From Schistocerca nitens (Eukaryota > Arthropoda > Insecta > Orthoptera > Acrididae), in assembly GCF_023898315.1 (NCBI RefSeq), contig NC_064623.1:21721640-21785639 (forward strand): DNA of 64,000 bases. Direction: 5' to 3'. A program made the position numbers and the translations under genes. The notes under the pieces are model-generated. The model was not told where the DNA came from and ran no database searches. It saw only the letters and a list, made by a program, of their open reading frames with translations. Of this stretch, positions 12,948 to 24,606 are shown in pieces (the stretch's first letter is position 1; every line of letters starts with the position of its first letter).

Positions 12948-14316
12948 GGTTTAACTTTTAAGCTACAAGCTTTCAGAGCCATTGGCTTCTCCTCCTCCTG
13001 GCAGAAGAGTTGAAGGGGAAGGAAGAGGGATGAAGGAAAAGGGCGCAGTTCAGAAAAGCCAGGGAATACTTACTGATGGTATGATAATGAAAGACTGAGT
13101 GTAGGGTACTGCGCCAGACGAGGTTTGAAAACCTGAGGGCTTAAAGGTGGAAGACAGGGTGATATGCAAGACAGAGATTACTGCTACAACATCGTACACG
13201 AGTTTGTAGTGAGTGATACGCTAAGTGCCTTGTATGTAACAGAGGTGGGAGCGGGTGGCAGTGAAAAATAGACGGGTCAGGAAATAAAAGATGCAGAAAA
13301 GTAAAACAGAGTGAGGTAAGGAGTAGTTACTGTGAAGAAATTTTGACACAGAAAGGAAATTAACATAAATTAAGGCCAGGTGCATGAGAACCAAGAACAT
13401 GTCATGACACTAGTTCCAGCTGCAGAGTTCTGAGAAACTGATGTCTGGGGGAAGAATACAGATAGCGCATATGGTGAAACGGGCACTGAGGTCACAACTG
13501 CCTTTTTGTAGAGCATGCTCTGCAACACCATGTTGTATGTTGTCAGTATACACCCTTTGTCTATGCCCATTCATCCTGAATGATAACTGGGTGGTACTCA
13601 CACCAATGTAAACAATGTTCTGCCTTTTACAGCAGCATGACTACCACCAAATTATCTGTTAGGATGAATAGTCATAGACAGAGGGTGTACTCTGGCAACG
13701 CACAATATGCTGTTGCAGAGCATGCTCTATAACAAGACAGTTGTGACCTCAGTGTCTGTTTCACCATATGTGCCATCCGGATTCTTCCCCCAGACACCAT
13801 TTTCTCAGACCTCTGCAGTTGGAACTAGTGCTACAACATGTCCTTGGTAGCCATGCACCTGGCCTTAATTTATGTTAATGTCTTCTGTGTCAGAATTTCT
13901 TGACAGTAATTACCCCTTTCTTCACTCCGTTTTATTTTTCTACATCTTTTATTTTCTGACCTGTCTATTTTTTGCCGCCATCCACTCCCACCTGTTACAT
14001 ACAAAGCGCACAGCCTATCACTCACTGTTAACTCGTGCACAGTGTTTTAGCAGTAATCTGTTTTACATATTACCCTGTCTTCCATCTTTAAGCTCTCACG
14101 TTTTCAAATCTGAGCTAGTGCAGCCCCCAATAATCAGTGTTTCCTTCTCACCCCATACAGTAAGTCTCCCCCAACCTGAGGTTCTGGGTGACTTTCTGAA
14201 CTGTACCATGTTCACCAAAACTTCTCCAGTCCTTTTCCTTTGTCCCTATTCCTTCCCCTTCAACTCCTCTGCCAGAAGAAGAAGACATTGGCTCCTATAG
14301 CTTGTAAAAGTTAAAC

Positions 14317-14321
<5 letters not shown>

Positions 14322-14388
<67 letters not shown>
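14322..14388. repeat. (TG)n microsatellite
   Basis: About 33 TG units inside the right arm of the fold-back, followed by a T run. Open frames through it (alternating Cys-Val) are artefacts of the repeat. Confidence 0.98.
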
Positions 14389-14391
<3 letters not shown>

Positions 14392-14443
14392 TTTTTCTCC
14401 GGGCACCACTTGGTGAGTAGATTTTTTTTTTATCCATCCATTT

Positions 14444-15235
14444 ACATTAAATTGTCAGTAATTATTTTCATTGTTATAACAGGAAACCGAGGGTATCATT
14501 GTAAAATATGTGTAGAATAAGCAATCAATCTTCATTTGATTAGGAATTTGAGAAGTGCAAAAGTGTGCAATAATACTTATTTATGGTGTAAATTCAAGAA
14601 CAACATGTAGAAAACTGTTAAAGGAACTGGGTATTCTAACCACGGCTTCCCAGTATATTTATTCCTTAATGAAATTTGTTTCAAACATGTTTCTGTTTCC
14701 AACAAATAGCTCAATACATGTACTAGAAATAAGAACAATCTACATAAAGACCCAAAATCACTTACCTTGGTCCAAAAACGGGCCCAGTATTCAGGAACAC
14801 ACATTTTTAGTCAATTGCAAGCGACCATTAAAAACTTGGTTTCAGGTGAAGCACAGTTTAAACAGCATTTGAAAGACTTTTTGATAGGCAACTCCTTCTC
14901 TGTAGTTGGATATCTTTATCAGGGACTGTTAGATCAGCTTAAGTAAAAATGCCTGTTAGTTTTAAGTTTTCACAGCATATGGTCACAAGTCAGGGTTAGG
15001 TATTTTGTGTATGATAAATTTATTACAAGCGTAACTGTGTTTCATTCTGACCATGTATTCTGTAAAAATTAGCAGTTCACATATTTTGACAATCTCCTGA
15101 CAAATAATCTGGGTAGTAAGTATTATATTCAAATGTTCTGTGTTTTCCGTGTTACTCTTTAACAGGTTCCACATCCACGAGAATCATATCATTTTTGGAT
15201 GTATGGAACGAAAACTGAATCTTTATGTAATTAAA
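14444..15235 (+). mobile_element. LINE relic: C-terminal end and 3' UTR
   Basis: The 14555-14945 stretch matches the C-terminal region of Jockey/CR1-like LINE proteins: a block like RTTCRKLLKELGILT, then SQYIYSLMKFV, FPTNSSIHV, and near the end VSGEAQFKQHLKDFLIGNSF followed by LDQLK and a stop at about 14944. Frames change between segments, so it is decayed. A 3' UTR-like stretch runs to about 15235. It is probably the right half of the LINE seen at 12640-12874. Confidence 0.65.
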
Positions 15236-15319
15236 TAAAGGAAGGATTCTGTCATTCAATTTAGAGCTCTTGCTCTCTCTTTCAAAGATACTGTTTAAAT
15301 GTTCTTAACCATTTTTCAG

Positions 15320-15397
15320 GGAGAAGGCATTCCACATCGGACCTCAAAATGGAGAATGATGCACTACTGGAAATGAACCAAATGGAATTAAGATCTG
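15320..15397 (+). CDS. Candidate internal exon of an unrecognised host gene
   Basis: A 78-bp exon bounded by a good acceptor (accatttttcag before 15320) and a donor (tctg then gttagt at 15398). Only one frame is open: two leading bases, then RRHSTSDLKMENDALLEMNQ and MELRS, then one base. It therefore enters and leaves in phase 1, matching the exons before and after. It also contains a well-placed aaaatgg (ATG at 15348), so it could alternatively be the first coding exon, with 9867-9897 non-coding. The peptide is polar and helix-prone. No domain is recognisable. Confidence 0.45.
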
Positions 15398-16283
15398 GTT
15401 AGTTTTAATCTCTTGTGAAATTTATTACTTTAGCAAACAATTTGTCAGTAGCTGGATGATGCAGAATTACTGTTACATAAATTATCCTTTCCTTCTTGCC
15501 CTAATAAATAGACATAGATGCTGAACTTTAATACTAGAGCATGATTTCATTATTGAGAGACTTTTGTTGTTATTATAATCTCTGTACAATTCAATGGAGT
15601 CAAATTTACTGAGCTGTACTTTCCTTTTGCTATACTTATAATTGCTCTCCTTTGTTTGTAATTAGTACAGCTAAATTTTTGAGACTCACTGTACTGAATC
15701 TGATTACTTTGTTACCCAGACCTGTTTTAAACTTAAATGTACTTTTTGCTATGATTTGCCTAGATGGCTGACCTTTGTTAAAAGGGTTTGACTGGCAGTA
15801 ATTGAATTCTGTTGTTGATTTGCTGGAAGGAACAGCTACACTGATTAGTCAGCAATGTCAATAAAACAACATCCAAGGATTTTATACACACATAATTTAA
15901 CAGCAGTTAGGTTAGCATTATATCACTAACAAGAATATTTGAAATCTTAACGTTTATTATTCATTGCCTGAAAAAATGTAGAGCTAGGTGGTAAAACGAA
16001 TTAGGTTAAGTTTCTTAATATGCAAGATGTGTCTGGAGCACCCATTGAAATGAATAAGGAAGAACATAGATTAATGTACATTGCTTCATTTCCTAGGTGT
16101 AGATATGTAGTCCATAGTAACTTCAAAACACATTGATAAGTGACTGAATGTTATTGTAAATAGATAAGATGTAAATTCTGTGTATTTTGTATCAAAGAAA
16201 ATCCTTCATATTTAGTTTTTCTCCTGTTACTTGTTGAAACATGGATTACAACAGATCACACTCCCACCTCGTTAATTCATTGA

Positions 16284-16284
<1 letters not shown>
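15398..16284. other. Probable intron, no feature
   Basis: AT-rich non-coding DNA after the candidate exon. No domain-bearing frame on either strand. Confidence 0.5.

Positions 16285-16372
<88 letters not shown>
16285..16372. repeat. (TG)n followed by a T run
   Basis: About 29 TG units to 16342 and then about 30 T. The run directly abuts the 5' region of the mariner relic at 16375, where its left inverted repeat would be expected. Confidence 0.97.
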
Positions 16373-16374
16373 CA

Positions 16375-17213
16375 AAAAATTCTGGAACTTTGGTAATTTT
16401 GCACCAATGGTGTGTTGGAGCGAAATGCTGTTGCCATCCCAGCACACACCTGTGTTTAATGTGTAACTGCTGGATGCTTCATTGTTGTATGTGTGTTACT
16501 GTTCAGTGCTCTATTGAGTAGAACATTGTCACACAGTGTGCGAATTTCAAGATGACAGAGTTCGGTGAGCAACATATCTGCATTAAATTCTGTGTGAAAC
16601 TCAAGAAAACCTTTTCAGAGACACACCAAATGATCCAGGAAGCCTACAGTGATGAGTGCTTAAGCTGTATTCGGTGTTACAAATGGTTCACATGGTTTAA
16701 AATTGGCCTGACAGAAGTTCAAGACCACCCACATTCTGGACACCCTACGAAGTCTACCGACAACACTCATGTGAGGAACACCAGTGAAATTGTGCTGCTA
16801 ATCAAAGACAAACTGTTGGAAAGATTCCAGAAGAATGTAACATTCCAGTTGGATCATGTCAGGAAATCCTGACATAGCATCTTGAAATATGTCATGTTTC
16901 CACCAAGTTCGTCCAATTGCTTATGAGTCAGGATGAGAGAGACCTTTGCGTAGCAATCTGTGATGGCGTTTTGATGATGATGCACAGCTTCAAGAAGAGG
17001 TAACCACGTGGTTGAAGGCACAGGCGACCAATTTTTACGACGAAGGAATTTCCAAGCTCATCCATCACTATGATAAGTGCCTTAATTTAAATGGCAACTA
17101 TGTGGAAAAGTAGTATTTAAGTGTGGCATTCATCTGTATATAATAAAAAAAATTTCCAATACTTTAAGTTTTGGAATTAAAAATAAATAATGTACTATGT
17201 GGATAGCCCTCCT
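16375..17213 (+). mobile_element. Internally deleted mariner (mos1/SETMAR-like)
   Basis: A non-autonomous mariner. The N-terminal helix-turn-helix domain is open from 16552 to 16872 (EQHICIKFCVKLKKTF, HQMIQEAYSDECLS, then YKWFTWFKIG). The extreme C-terminus follows at about 17000-17115 (TWLKAQATNFYDEGISKLIH, then YDKCLNLNGNYVEK and a stop). The catalytic core between them is absent, so the coding length is about half the family's usual ~345 residues. The right end reads, on the minus strand, aggagggctatccacatag, a mariner-style terminus; the left one is not seen and may have been replaced by the adjacent TG/T run. Confidence 0.75.
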
Positions 17214-17363
17214 ATATTGTGTATTTACAGCCTGAGTGTGATAATCACATCCAGTGATACAGCATTTGAGTGTTTGCGAGATACTTTGAGTTAGACTTAG
17301 TATCAAGGGGAGGCGAATACAAACTTACAATTGCATCCTTCTATCGAACCCCAGATAAAACTA

Positions 17364-18580
17364 AGAGGGTTGAATGAAAAGTAATGCCTCCACATTCGTT
17401 AATTGGGTTTGGATGGGAATATTGTAATAAATCAAACACAGAAATAATCCTTAGAATACTGGCAATTAAAGATCACATTCTTTTTTCCACACAATCACCA
17501 TCCAACTGGATACATATCTGCCAACAATGAAAAAGTTTTCTGAAGTCAACACTCTGCTTCCGCAACCAGTCTCACAGTTCTCTCAGCGTCTTCGTCAGTA
17601 GCATAATGATGTCCCCGCAGATTGTCTTTCGTTATCGGGAACAGATGGAAGTCAGACGGTGGTAAATCTAGACTGTATGGAGGATACCGTACAGTGGTGA
17701 GATTCAGTCTCTGAAGTTCTGCTGTGGTGGCACGTGAAGGGTGTGGTTTGGCATTGTCATGCTGCAGAAAAACATTTCCCTTTTCCTTTCGGACCCTTGT
17801 TACCTGTCGTTTTAGAGTTTGCATTGTTGTGATGTAACACCACCTGGTGGTCAAGGTTTTTCCAGCTGAGGGTGGCGTCTGGAATTTCTTTTTCTGGGAC
17901 GAGTCTTTGTGTCGATGTTCCATAGAATGACATTTCGTCTCTGGGTCGTAATGGTGTACCCACATTTTGTCTCCTGTCACAGTTGAATGGAGAAAGGCGT
18001 CACCTTCATTCTCGTAATGTAAGAGGAGTTCCTGGCAAAATTCAAGTCTGTGGGCTTTAATTTCAGGAGTCACCATCTGGGGGTACCCTTGTGCACAGGT
18101 TTTCCGACAGTCAAGCAAAGCAATAATATGACCCACACATTGTTGTGAAATGCCAATTGTGCTTGCAATTGCTCTGTGAGTGATAAAAGGATCGATGGCT
18201 GCTGTCACAGGACGTCCAACTCTGTTTGTTTCACAGGTCAGATGTTCCCACGTCAACATCTTTAAACTTATTTGCCCAATGTTGCACAGTACTCGTATCA
18301 ACACAATCGCCTTAAACTGCTTTCATTCTCTGATGAATCTCCTTTGGGGTGACACCTTCTGCTGTCAAGAATTCAATGACTGCACATTGCTTAAATTGCA
18401 TTGACTGACCATCTGCGCAGGGTTCCGCACTTTACACTGTAACAACACAACCGTTCAATACTAAGGCTTCCTGCTAATTGTAGCTGTAGAAAAGAGGCTA
18501 CGGAACAAGCCAGTACCTGCCGCATACCAATGCTGCCAACTGCTGAAGAGCTATGAAGGTGACTTTTCAGTCAACCCTCA
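17364..18580 (-). mobile_element. mariner-family transposon with TA duplication
   Basis: A 1217-bp element flanked by TA (17362-17363 and 18581-18582). The ends are inverted repeats: agagggttgaatgaaaagt on the left against tgagggttgactgaaaagt on the reverse strand of the right end. The single gene fills most of the interior on the minus strand. Confidence 0.88.
17546..18401 (-). pseudogene. mariner transposase (DD34D type), two lesions
   Basis: Starts at 18401 (MQFKQCAVIEFLTAEGVTPK), the N-terminal helix-turn-helix. A stop codon follows after KAV, near 18312, and a frame change near 18230; from there the frame is open for about 230 codons. It contains a VGRP linker, the first catalytic aspartate in VTGDKMWVHHYDPETK, the second in FLQHDNAKPH, and the third in YSLDLPPSDFHLF, i.e. 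the mariner DD34D arrangement. The copy needs only two events to explain its loss, so it is moderately young. It lies antisense within the presumed intron of the plus-strand host gene. Confidence 0.85.
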
Positions 18581-18582
18581 TA

Positions 18583-19734
18583 TATTTTGGCCATAAAAGT
18601 TGAGTAGATCTCCTGGTGTCAATATATTTGTTGCAATATTGTGGTATATTACTTGTGAATATACAATAAAAATACATGTAACAGACCTCGTTGAAATGTA
18701 GCACATTGACATGGTATGTCCCCTAAAAATCTGTCAGTTATTTTCAGTAATTGTGACCACACATTGGAAAATTGAACATGACTTTTTGGATGTTTGAAAA
18801 CATGCTCTTTCTAACTGTGATTAGTTTGCAAACAATTACTGAAAACATTTTCTAAAAGCAAATGGAATGTGGTCTATTTTTGTTATTTTTATGAACATAA
18901 AGTTTTATCTGCTTATTTGTTTATCAAGTCTTTAATCAACAAAATATAAGAAGCCAGTGTTGAAACTGTATCCACAGTGTAATTTTTCCAGCTACTTTGC
19001 CCTAGTTTATGTAACGTTCTTAGCTCTGTTGGAAATAACCCACTGTTCACGGGGGGCTTCAAACACGCTTATCCAAATAGTACAGGTTTTGGAGCATCAA
19101 CAGAAAATGATGCTTGAAAAAGAAGTGTCGAATATACCCTATTTTCATTTTTACTCAAAAATCACCATCTTATTGACAAATTTGTAGGTTACTGGAAAAT
19201 AGTAGATGAAGGAAATTTTGTATTCCACATCCTCGTGCTGCCAAGCTATTGTGTATTATATTTCACATTCAGCATGCATTTTTGTCTCAATTTTCATGCC
19301 AAATTTGGATTCAAATTATCTGCATTAGTATCTTGTGTGGGATATTTTCTTGCAGTTAAAATCATGGACTTTCTAATGAGCCCAGTTTGGAAAGTTTCAT
19401 AGAATAGTGTTTTGCAAAACCATGTCAAAATGGCACACATTTAACCTTTTTACAAACTCTTCAAATTTTCTCTAATTTATTCAGTATTGGAAAGTGGTAG
19501 ATGAATGAAGCTGTGTATTCGAGAACTTTGTGTTGTTAAGTTGCAACATACCAAGTTTTACAGTTGTCATATCTTTAGTCCCTGAAATACAAAGACGCCA
19601 AATATTGGCAGTCATTAGGGACATTTGGGAATGTTGAGATACAATTCTGTCGAAATCCACAATGATGGAGCAAGAAAATGTTCTGAAATCAGACAATGTG
19701 ATATGGAATAATCCATTAAGGAATTATGTAATGT
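18583..19734. other. No gene recognised
   Basis: AT-rich DNA. Two stretches (about 19188-19245 and 19483-19540) share a loosely similar tattggaaa.tagtagatga core, hinting at an old ~295-bp duplication; the match is too weak to define a repeat. Confidence 0.4.
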
Positions 19735-20049
19735 GACTGGATACAAAAGAGCTACTCGTCAAGGGGTGGCAGGAGAATGCATGTTTAAAAAAGGTCGAAA
19801 TTTGCGAGCTTTTGGAGCCAGTGGCTCCTCCTTGTGGCAGAAGGGTTGAAAAGGAAGGAAAAGTGTGGAAGGAAAAGGACTGGTGATGTTTAGGAAATGG
19901 ATAGAGTTTGGAAAAGTCACTGAGGAACCCAGGTCTGGGGGGAGTTACTGGACTGAGAGCTTAATGCAGAAGATATGGTTATATGCAAGATGGAGATTAC
20001 TGGCTAAACATGCTGCATAAGTTAATAGCAGTGGAAAGTGTACAAGCCT

Positions 20050-22990
20050 TCAAAGATTTCCTAAATCCTGCATTGCTTCACAACACTTCCTCCGGTCCCT
20101 ACAACATGACCCTAACTTCTCTTCTGCAGAACTTGAGGCTCTTCATTCTTTAAAAACTGATGACTCCATCATTATCCTCCCAGCAGACAAGGACTCTACC
20201 ATGGTGGTACTTGATTGACATGAGTTCGTAAGCAAGGGTCTATGCTAGCTGTCTGACACCTAAGTACAGCATCTGCCATTAAGATCCCATCCTCATGATA
20301 CAAACTGACCTACAGTTCCTCCTCAAAACCTCTGGCCCCTCACAAGGACAAATGCTTCAATCCATAGAACTTCTTACCCCCATCCAAATCATGCATCCCC
20401 ACTTTTTACCTTCTTTCCAAGATCTCCAAACCCTGGCCGTCCTATAGTTGCTGACTTCAAAGCACATACTGGAAGTACATCTGCCCTAGTTGATCAACAT
20501 GTGCATCCTATATTACAAAGACTCCCCTCATTTATTAGAGACACCAACTGTTGCCTACATTGTGTGAAAATGTGCCCATCCTATTCCCACCACACACCTT
20601 GCTTGTCACTGTTGATGCCATCTCCCTCTATATCAATGTCCCCATGTACGTGGTCTCTATGCTACTGAACATTACCTTAACAAGTACATACCTGATTCCA
20701 AACCTGTGAGGTCATTCTCACCTTAATCAGCTGTGTACTTACCAACAATTACTTTGCCTTTGAGGGGCAGATATAAAAGCAGATCAAGGGCACGGCCATA
20801 GAAACCAAAATGGCTCCTTCCTGTGCCAACCTTTCCATGGGTCACTGTGAGAGGGCTTTTCTGGAATCCATGTCGTCAACCTCTGATTTGGTTTAGATAC
20901 ATTGATGAAATCTTTGTCATATGGGCTCCTGGTGAGGCTGACCTGTCAGAATTCTTGGAGTCCCTAAATTTATTCTCCCAGATAAATTCCAAGTGGTCCT
21001 GTTTCGAATCCCATGGCAATTTCCTTGACGTTGATCTCATCCTCACCGAGGGTCAGCTCACACACTTCTCTTCGCATTAGACCTGCTAACAAGCAACAGT
21101 ACTACTCTACCGTATCTTCCTTCGCCGTCGGCGTTGTCGTTGTTACCGTGAGACACCGTTATACCAAGAGGAAAGGCGCGTCGATCTTTGAGCATGAGAT
21201 ATGATGACCTTAAGCCATTGACAACACACAACGGTCACGGTAGCACCTGATTCCAGAATAGCTGCAGTAGTTAAGATCTACGAACTATTCCCTCTTGACC
21301 AGGTCCCCAAAACTTAACTCGTAACGAGATCCCTTCAAAGCAAATTGTCATAACGATCGTCTATAAAGGCTTCGTACAACGAGAAGAAATGTTACAGTTT
21401 ATGGAATAATAACAGATACGACCAAACTGTCTTGTCTCTTCTGCTTTATTTAACATAACTTCATTCACAGTTTCATTTCGCATTCACCACTCATTCACCG
21501 AAATCCTTTGATGAACCGTTTTGGTGGCTTAACACCAACAGTCAATGATAATGATACAGCTTTTCTTGTTTTTATAAATTGAATCCCGCTCTCCGCGATA
21601 TAATTTAAAAAAAAAACCGGTCTCAATACCGCGTCCCTCGTGAGATGCGAATACACTTATCCCGGAATTGACCGCCCTGTAGGTGTACTCAATTTAATGA
21701 CCACACTTCGCTGTCCGCTATTTCGCGTAACTGAATGTCCATTTGTTAGTCTGATTATACACTGTAGCTATTTAAAATCCGCCCCTATATTTTTCACAAC
21801 GCACAATTAGCACTTCGTTACTTGTTTTCTTTTTTCTTCTTCTAAGAGTAAACAAAAAAAAAGACGCCGTATCATCGGCTTAGTCGATATAAATCAAAAC
21901 ACCTTAATATGCCCAATTTTACCTCTTCTTATAGGATCGGCTACCTTACTCATTAATTTATTACATATTATTTCCAATAACGCTAAACATGTATCGCCGT
22001 TATATTTTAATTGTATTCAAAAGCATGTTACTACTATTATGACCGACCAAATCGTAACAAATCGCGCGGCGTGCGTTTTTAACGATAACTTTACGCTATT
22101 CAAGTTCCGTTACAGCTGTCTTGACTCGTAATGTTACACTACCATTTTGACAGTTGCCATCCTTTCCATGTCAAAAGTTCCCTCTGGTACAGCCTTGAGA
22201 CTTGAGACAAACATATTAGTTCAGATGCAGACGCTTTACATCAATACACCACCATTCTCACCTCAGCCTTCACTGGACGTAATTACCTCACCAGCATGGT
22301 TCAAAAGCAGATTTTGCGGGCCATCACATTCAGTCCTGGTACTGCTGACCTCTCTAAAAAACAACTTAGGAGTACACCTCTTGTCATTCAGTATTATCCT
22401 CATCTTGAATGCATTAATCACCTACTTCAACAAGGCTATGACTTCTAAAATCATGCCCCAAAAAGATGTCCATTCTATCAGACATTTTCCCCACCACAAC
22501 TAGTATAACTTTTTGTCATTCTCCACAATATTCTTGTCAGACCCTACGCTGTTTCTGTGTACATTTTACTACCCTATGGCTCCTACCCCTGTGACCATCC
22601 TTTCAGGAAGACATGTCCTATGCACGCTCGTGCCCACAACCTATGCCAGCTCTGTAACTGGCAAATGAGTACTATCAAAAGGCAGAGCCACTTGTGTAAC
22701 ATGTCATATACCAGCAGTTATATGAACATTGTTTGCCCTTTTATGTTGGCATGACTACCGTGAAGTAATCAGTTAGGATGAATGGGCATATACAGGAGTA
22801 TACTGGCAACATACAATATCCTCTTGCAGAGCACGTTCTACGGCACACCAGTCGTGACTTCGATGCTTGTTTCACAACACGTACCATCTGGATTTTTCGC
22901 CCAGACACCAGTTTCTCAGAACTGCGCAGGTGGATGCTGGCATTACAACCCTTGTTTCTTGACACCCTTCTGGTCTTAATTTACATTAAT
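20050..22990 (+). pseudogene. Penelope-like reverse transcriptase / GIY-YIG protein, broken
   Basis: Recognisable blocks in order: an N-terminal LPADKDSTMVVLD block (about 20173-20215); NPGRPIVAD (about 20427-20455), the fingers region; the catalytic WFRYIDEIFVIWAPGEADLS block (about 20887-20949), whose YIDxxF motif is typical of Penelope-like enzymes rather than the YxDD of other retroelements; KQQYY and, after the insertion, HFDSCHPFH-type sequence; a cysteine-bearing linker (about 22600-22700); and a C-terminal GIY-YIG-type endonuclease remnant (SVRMNGH, YPLAEHVLRHTSRDFDA, FRPDTSFSELR, 22770-22935). The endonuclease would nick target DNA and the reverse transcriptase would copy the element RNA. 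The gene is broken in several places. Confidence 0.8.
21106..22138 (-). mobile_element. Solo-LTR-like insertion in the Penelope-like element
   Basis: The Penelope coding sequence is split exactly at a tyrosine codon (KQQYY before, HFDSCH after) and the bases ctac occur on both sides (21102-21105 and 22139-22142). The 1033-bp insert has no open frame of note. Read on the minus strand it starts tgtaac-like (tgtaacattacg if one flanking base is shared) and has an AATAAA near 21445-21455, which suits an LTR. The 4-5 bp duplication fits LTR elements. The family is not recognised. Confidence 0.45.
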
Positions 22991-23542
22991 TTCTTCCATC
23001 TCAGCATTTCTTCACAGTAACTATTCATTTCTTCTTTCCCTTTTAGTTTTATATAGATTTTATTTTCTGGCCTGTCAATTCCACGCACCCATTCACTTAT
23101 ACCACATAAATGCACTTAGCTTTTCGCTCTTATTAACTCGTGCACAGTGTTTAGTCAGTAATCTGTTTTGCATATTATCCTATCTTCCACCTTTAAGCTC
23201 TAAGGTTTTCAAATATCATCCAATGCAGTCCACAACAATCAATTTTTCTTTCTCAACACGTGTGGTAGTTCTCCCCTGACAAGGGGTTCTTGGTGACTTT
23301 TCCAAACTCTACTCCTTTGCCTAAACCTCACCAGTCCTTTTATCTTTAGTGAAGCACAGTCTTGGAAAAGCTGCACAACTATTAACTTGGATCATGATGA
23401 GATTTCAAAGTGGTGTGTAGACTGTACCTTGTTTTAATTGTTCATAAATGTAAAATCTTGCACTTCGCAAAACTAAAAAGTGTCCTAAGACTACAGTTTG
23501 TCACAATAGCAGTCAGTCTACTCATACAAAAATCTGGGTCTA

Positions 23543-24108
23543 CCGTATTTACTCGAATCTAAGCTGCACTTGAATGTAAGCTGCACCTGAAACATGATAC
23601 TCGAAATCAAGGAAAACAAATTTTCCCAAATCTAAGTCGCACCCGAAATTTGAGACTCAAAATTCGAGGGGAGAGAAAAGTTTTAGACCGCACCTCCAAA
23701 TCGAAACAAAGTTGGTCCATTGTAAGATGAGAGACAATTTAGGTCGAACGGATGAAGATACAGCTACAGTAGTTTGGTTCGAGTCGCAAGCTTAACAGTT
23801 AAGCTTTACCAAGTAGCCATTGCTGTGTGTCAAACACTAAAGAATACTAGGCATAATGTTTACATTCTGCTACCATTTCTTTTAATTTATTTACTGACGC
23901 AGAAGTTTTGGCGCCAGTATTTATCTTTGTGCCTGAAAAGCGTGCCTGTGTAGCGCTACATATATTCGACGGCAGAAGTTAGTTGGGGTGGCACCTACCA
24001 ACATTTTTCAGAACGTCCGCTTACTTTGCACTCTATTTTAAGCCACAGGCGGTTTTTTGGATTACAAAAACCGGGAAAGAAGTGCGGCTTAAATTCGAGT
24101 AAATACAG
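23543..24108. mobile_element. Terminal-inverted-repeat element, short copy
   Basis: A 566-bp non-coding element ending in ccgtatttactcgaatctaa on the left and, on the opposite strand of the right end, ctgtatttactcgaatttaa. TA lies immediately outside both ends (23541-23542 and 24109-24110). The longer copy at 27358-29319 shares both ends in the opposite orientation (the aaaaaccgcctg...gcggctta arm is on the right here and on the left there). Non-autonomous; superfamily uncertain, with the TA duplication pointing to a mariner-like mobiliser. Confidence 0.75.
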
Positions 24109-24110
24109 TA

Positions 24111-24600
24111 GTCATTTGCAGGTATGTGAAATTGTGCGAGGACTGTATGCAGTTTAAAGGAGAAGAAGCCATAATAACTGGTAGTGGGAGGTAGCCTCTG
24201 CCATGTACTTCGTTGTTTGTTTGCTGGATATGGATGTAGGTAGTTCACCGACTGTTGCAATATTCTTTGTCTTTGCCCTGGCACATCGTTTTTTCCTTGC
24301 ATAGCTTTTATCTCTTTAATCATTATTTTGGAATTTTGATGTCGGCATTCCGAGAGCTCTTAAGCTTATCTTCATCAAAACTGATGTAATCTGCGCCATC
24401 TGATACAGATGGGCTGAACACGTGGATTTTTCTGTAAGGAAAAATCTTTTTTGCATGATGGCCTATTTTAACCTGGATCTGTATCAGATTTTGTTGTGTA
24501 TTTTAGCTGATTTGTCATTTCCAATTTAATTAATGGCAATTAGTTTCATTTTTCTAAAATAGTTGCAAAATGTTCTACGTAAAAATGCATACTTGACTGA
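24111..24600. other. No gene; possible LINE 3' tail
   Basis: The stretch 24160-24245 (gtgggaggtagcctctgcc, then ggatatggatgtaggtag) resembles the 3' end of a LINE with a degenerate gatgta tail. Nothing else is recognisable before the next exon. Confidence 0.3.
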
Positions 24601-24606
24601 GGACAG

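Larger units (their letters stand above)
12875..14443. mobile_element. Fold-back element made of two inverted Penelope-like 3' ends
   Basis: A 1.57-kb palindrome-like unit. The left arm (12875-about 13625) is the reverse complement of the right arm (about 13640-14443), with diverged sequence. Each arm holds, from centre outward, the end of a GIY-YIG endonuclease domain (RMNGH motif: minus strand near 13580, plus strand near 13660), a 3' UTR, the motif for ggctcc...tggcagaag...gaaggggaagga, an AC/TG microsatellite (12912-12946; 14322-14388) and a terminal aaatgg...ctactcacc block. The same UTR follows the Penelope-like element at 22741-23350, which identifies the source. Penelope-like elements are known to carry terminal repeats in direct or inverted arrangement; this copy is only the terminal part, duplicated head to head. 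Confidence 0.7.
19735..23350 (+). mobile_element. Penelope-like retroelement with inverted terminal segments
   Basis: A decayed Penelope-like element. Its left end (about 19745-20000: ctactcgtcaag, then ggagccagtggctcctcc and gaaggaaaa) is the inverted counterpart of its 3' UTR (about 23040-23345), the same arrangement as in the fold-back at 12875-14443. The coding part runs from about 20050 to 22990 and is interrupted by a 1033-bp LTR-like insertion at 21106-22138. It is a fossil with several breaks. Coding identity is firm; the outer ends are estimated. Confidence 0.75.

Noticed and set aside
14323-14520. Cys-Val and His-Thr repeat frames across the TG/AC runs (also 16284-16521, 25134-25379)
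   Set aside because: They are direct translations of dinucleotide microsatellites and carry no gene signal.
18950-19740. Satellite-like tandem duplication of about 295 bp
   Set aside because: Similarity is limited to a short core and cannot be told from chance by eye.
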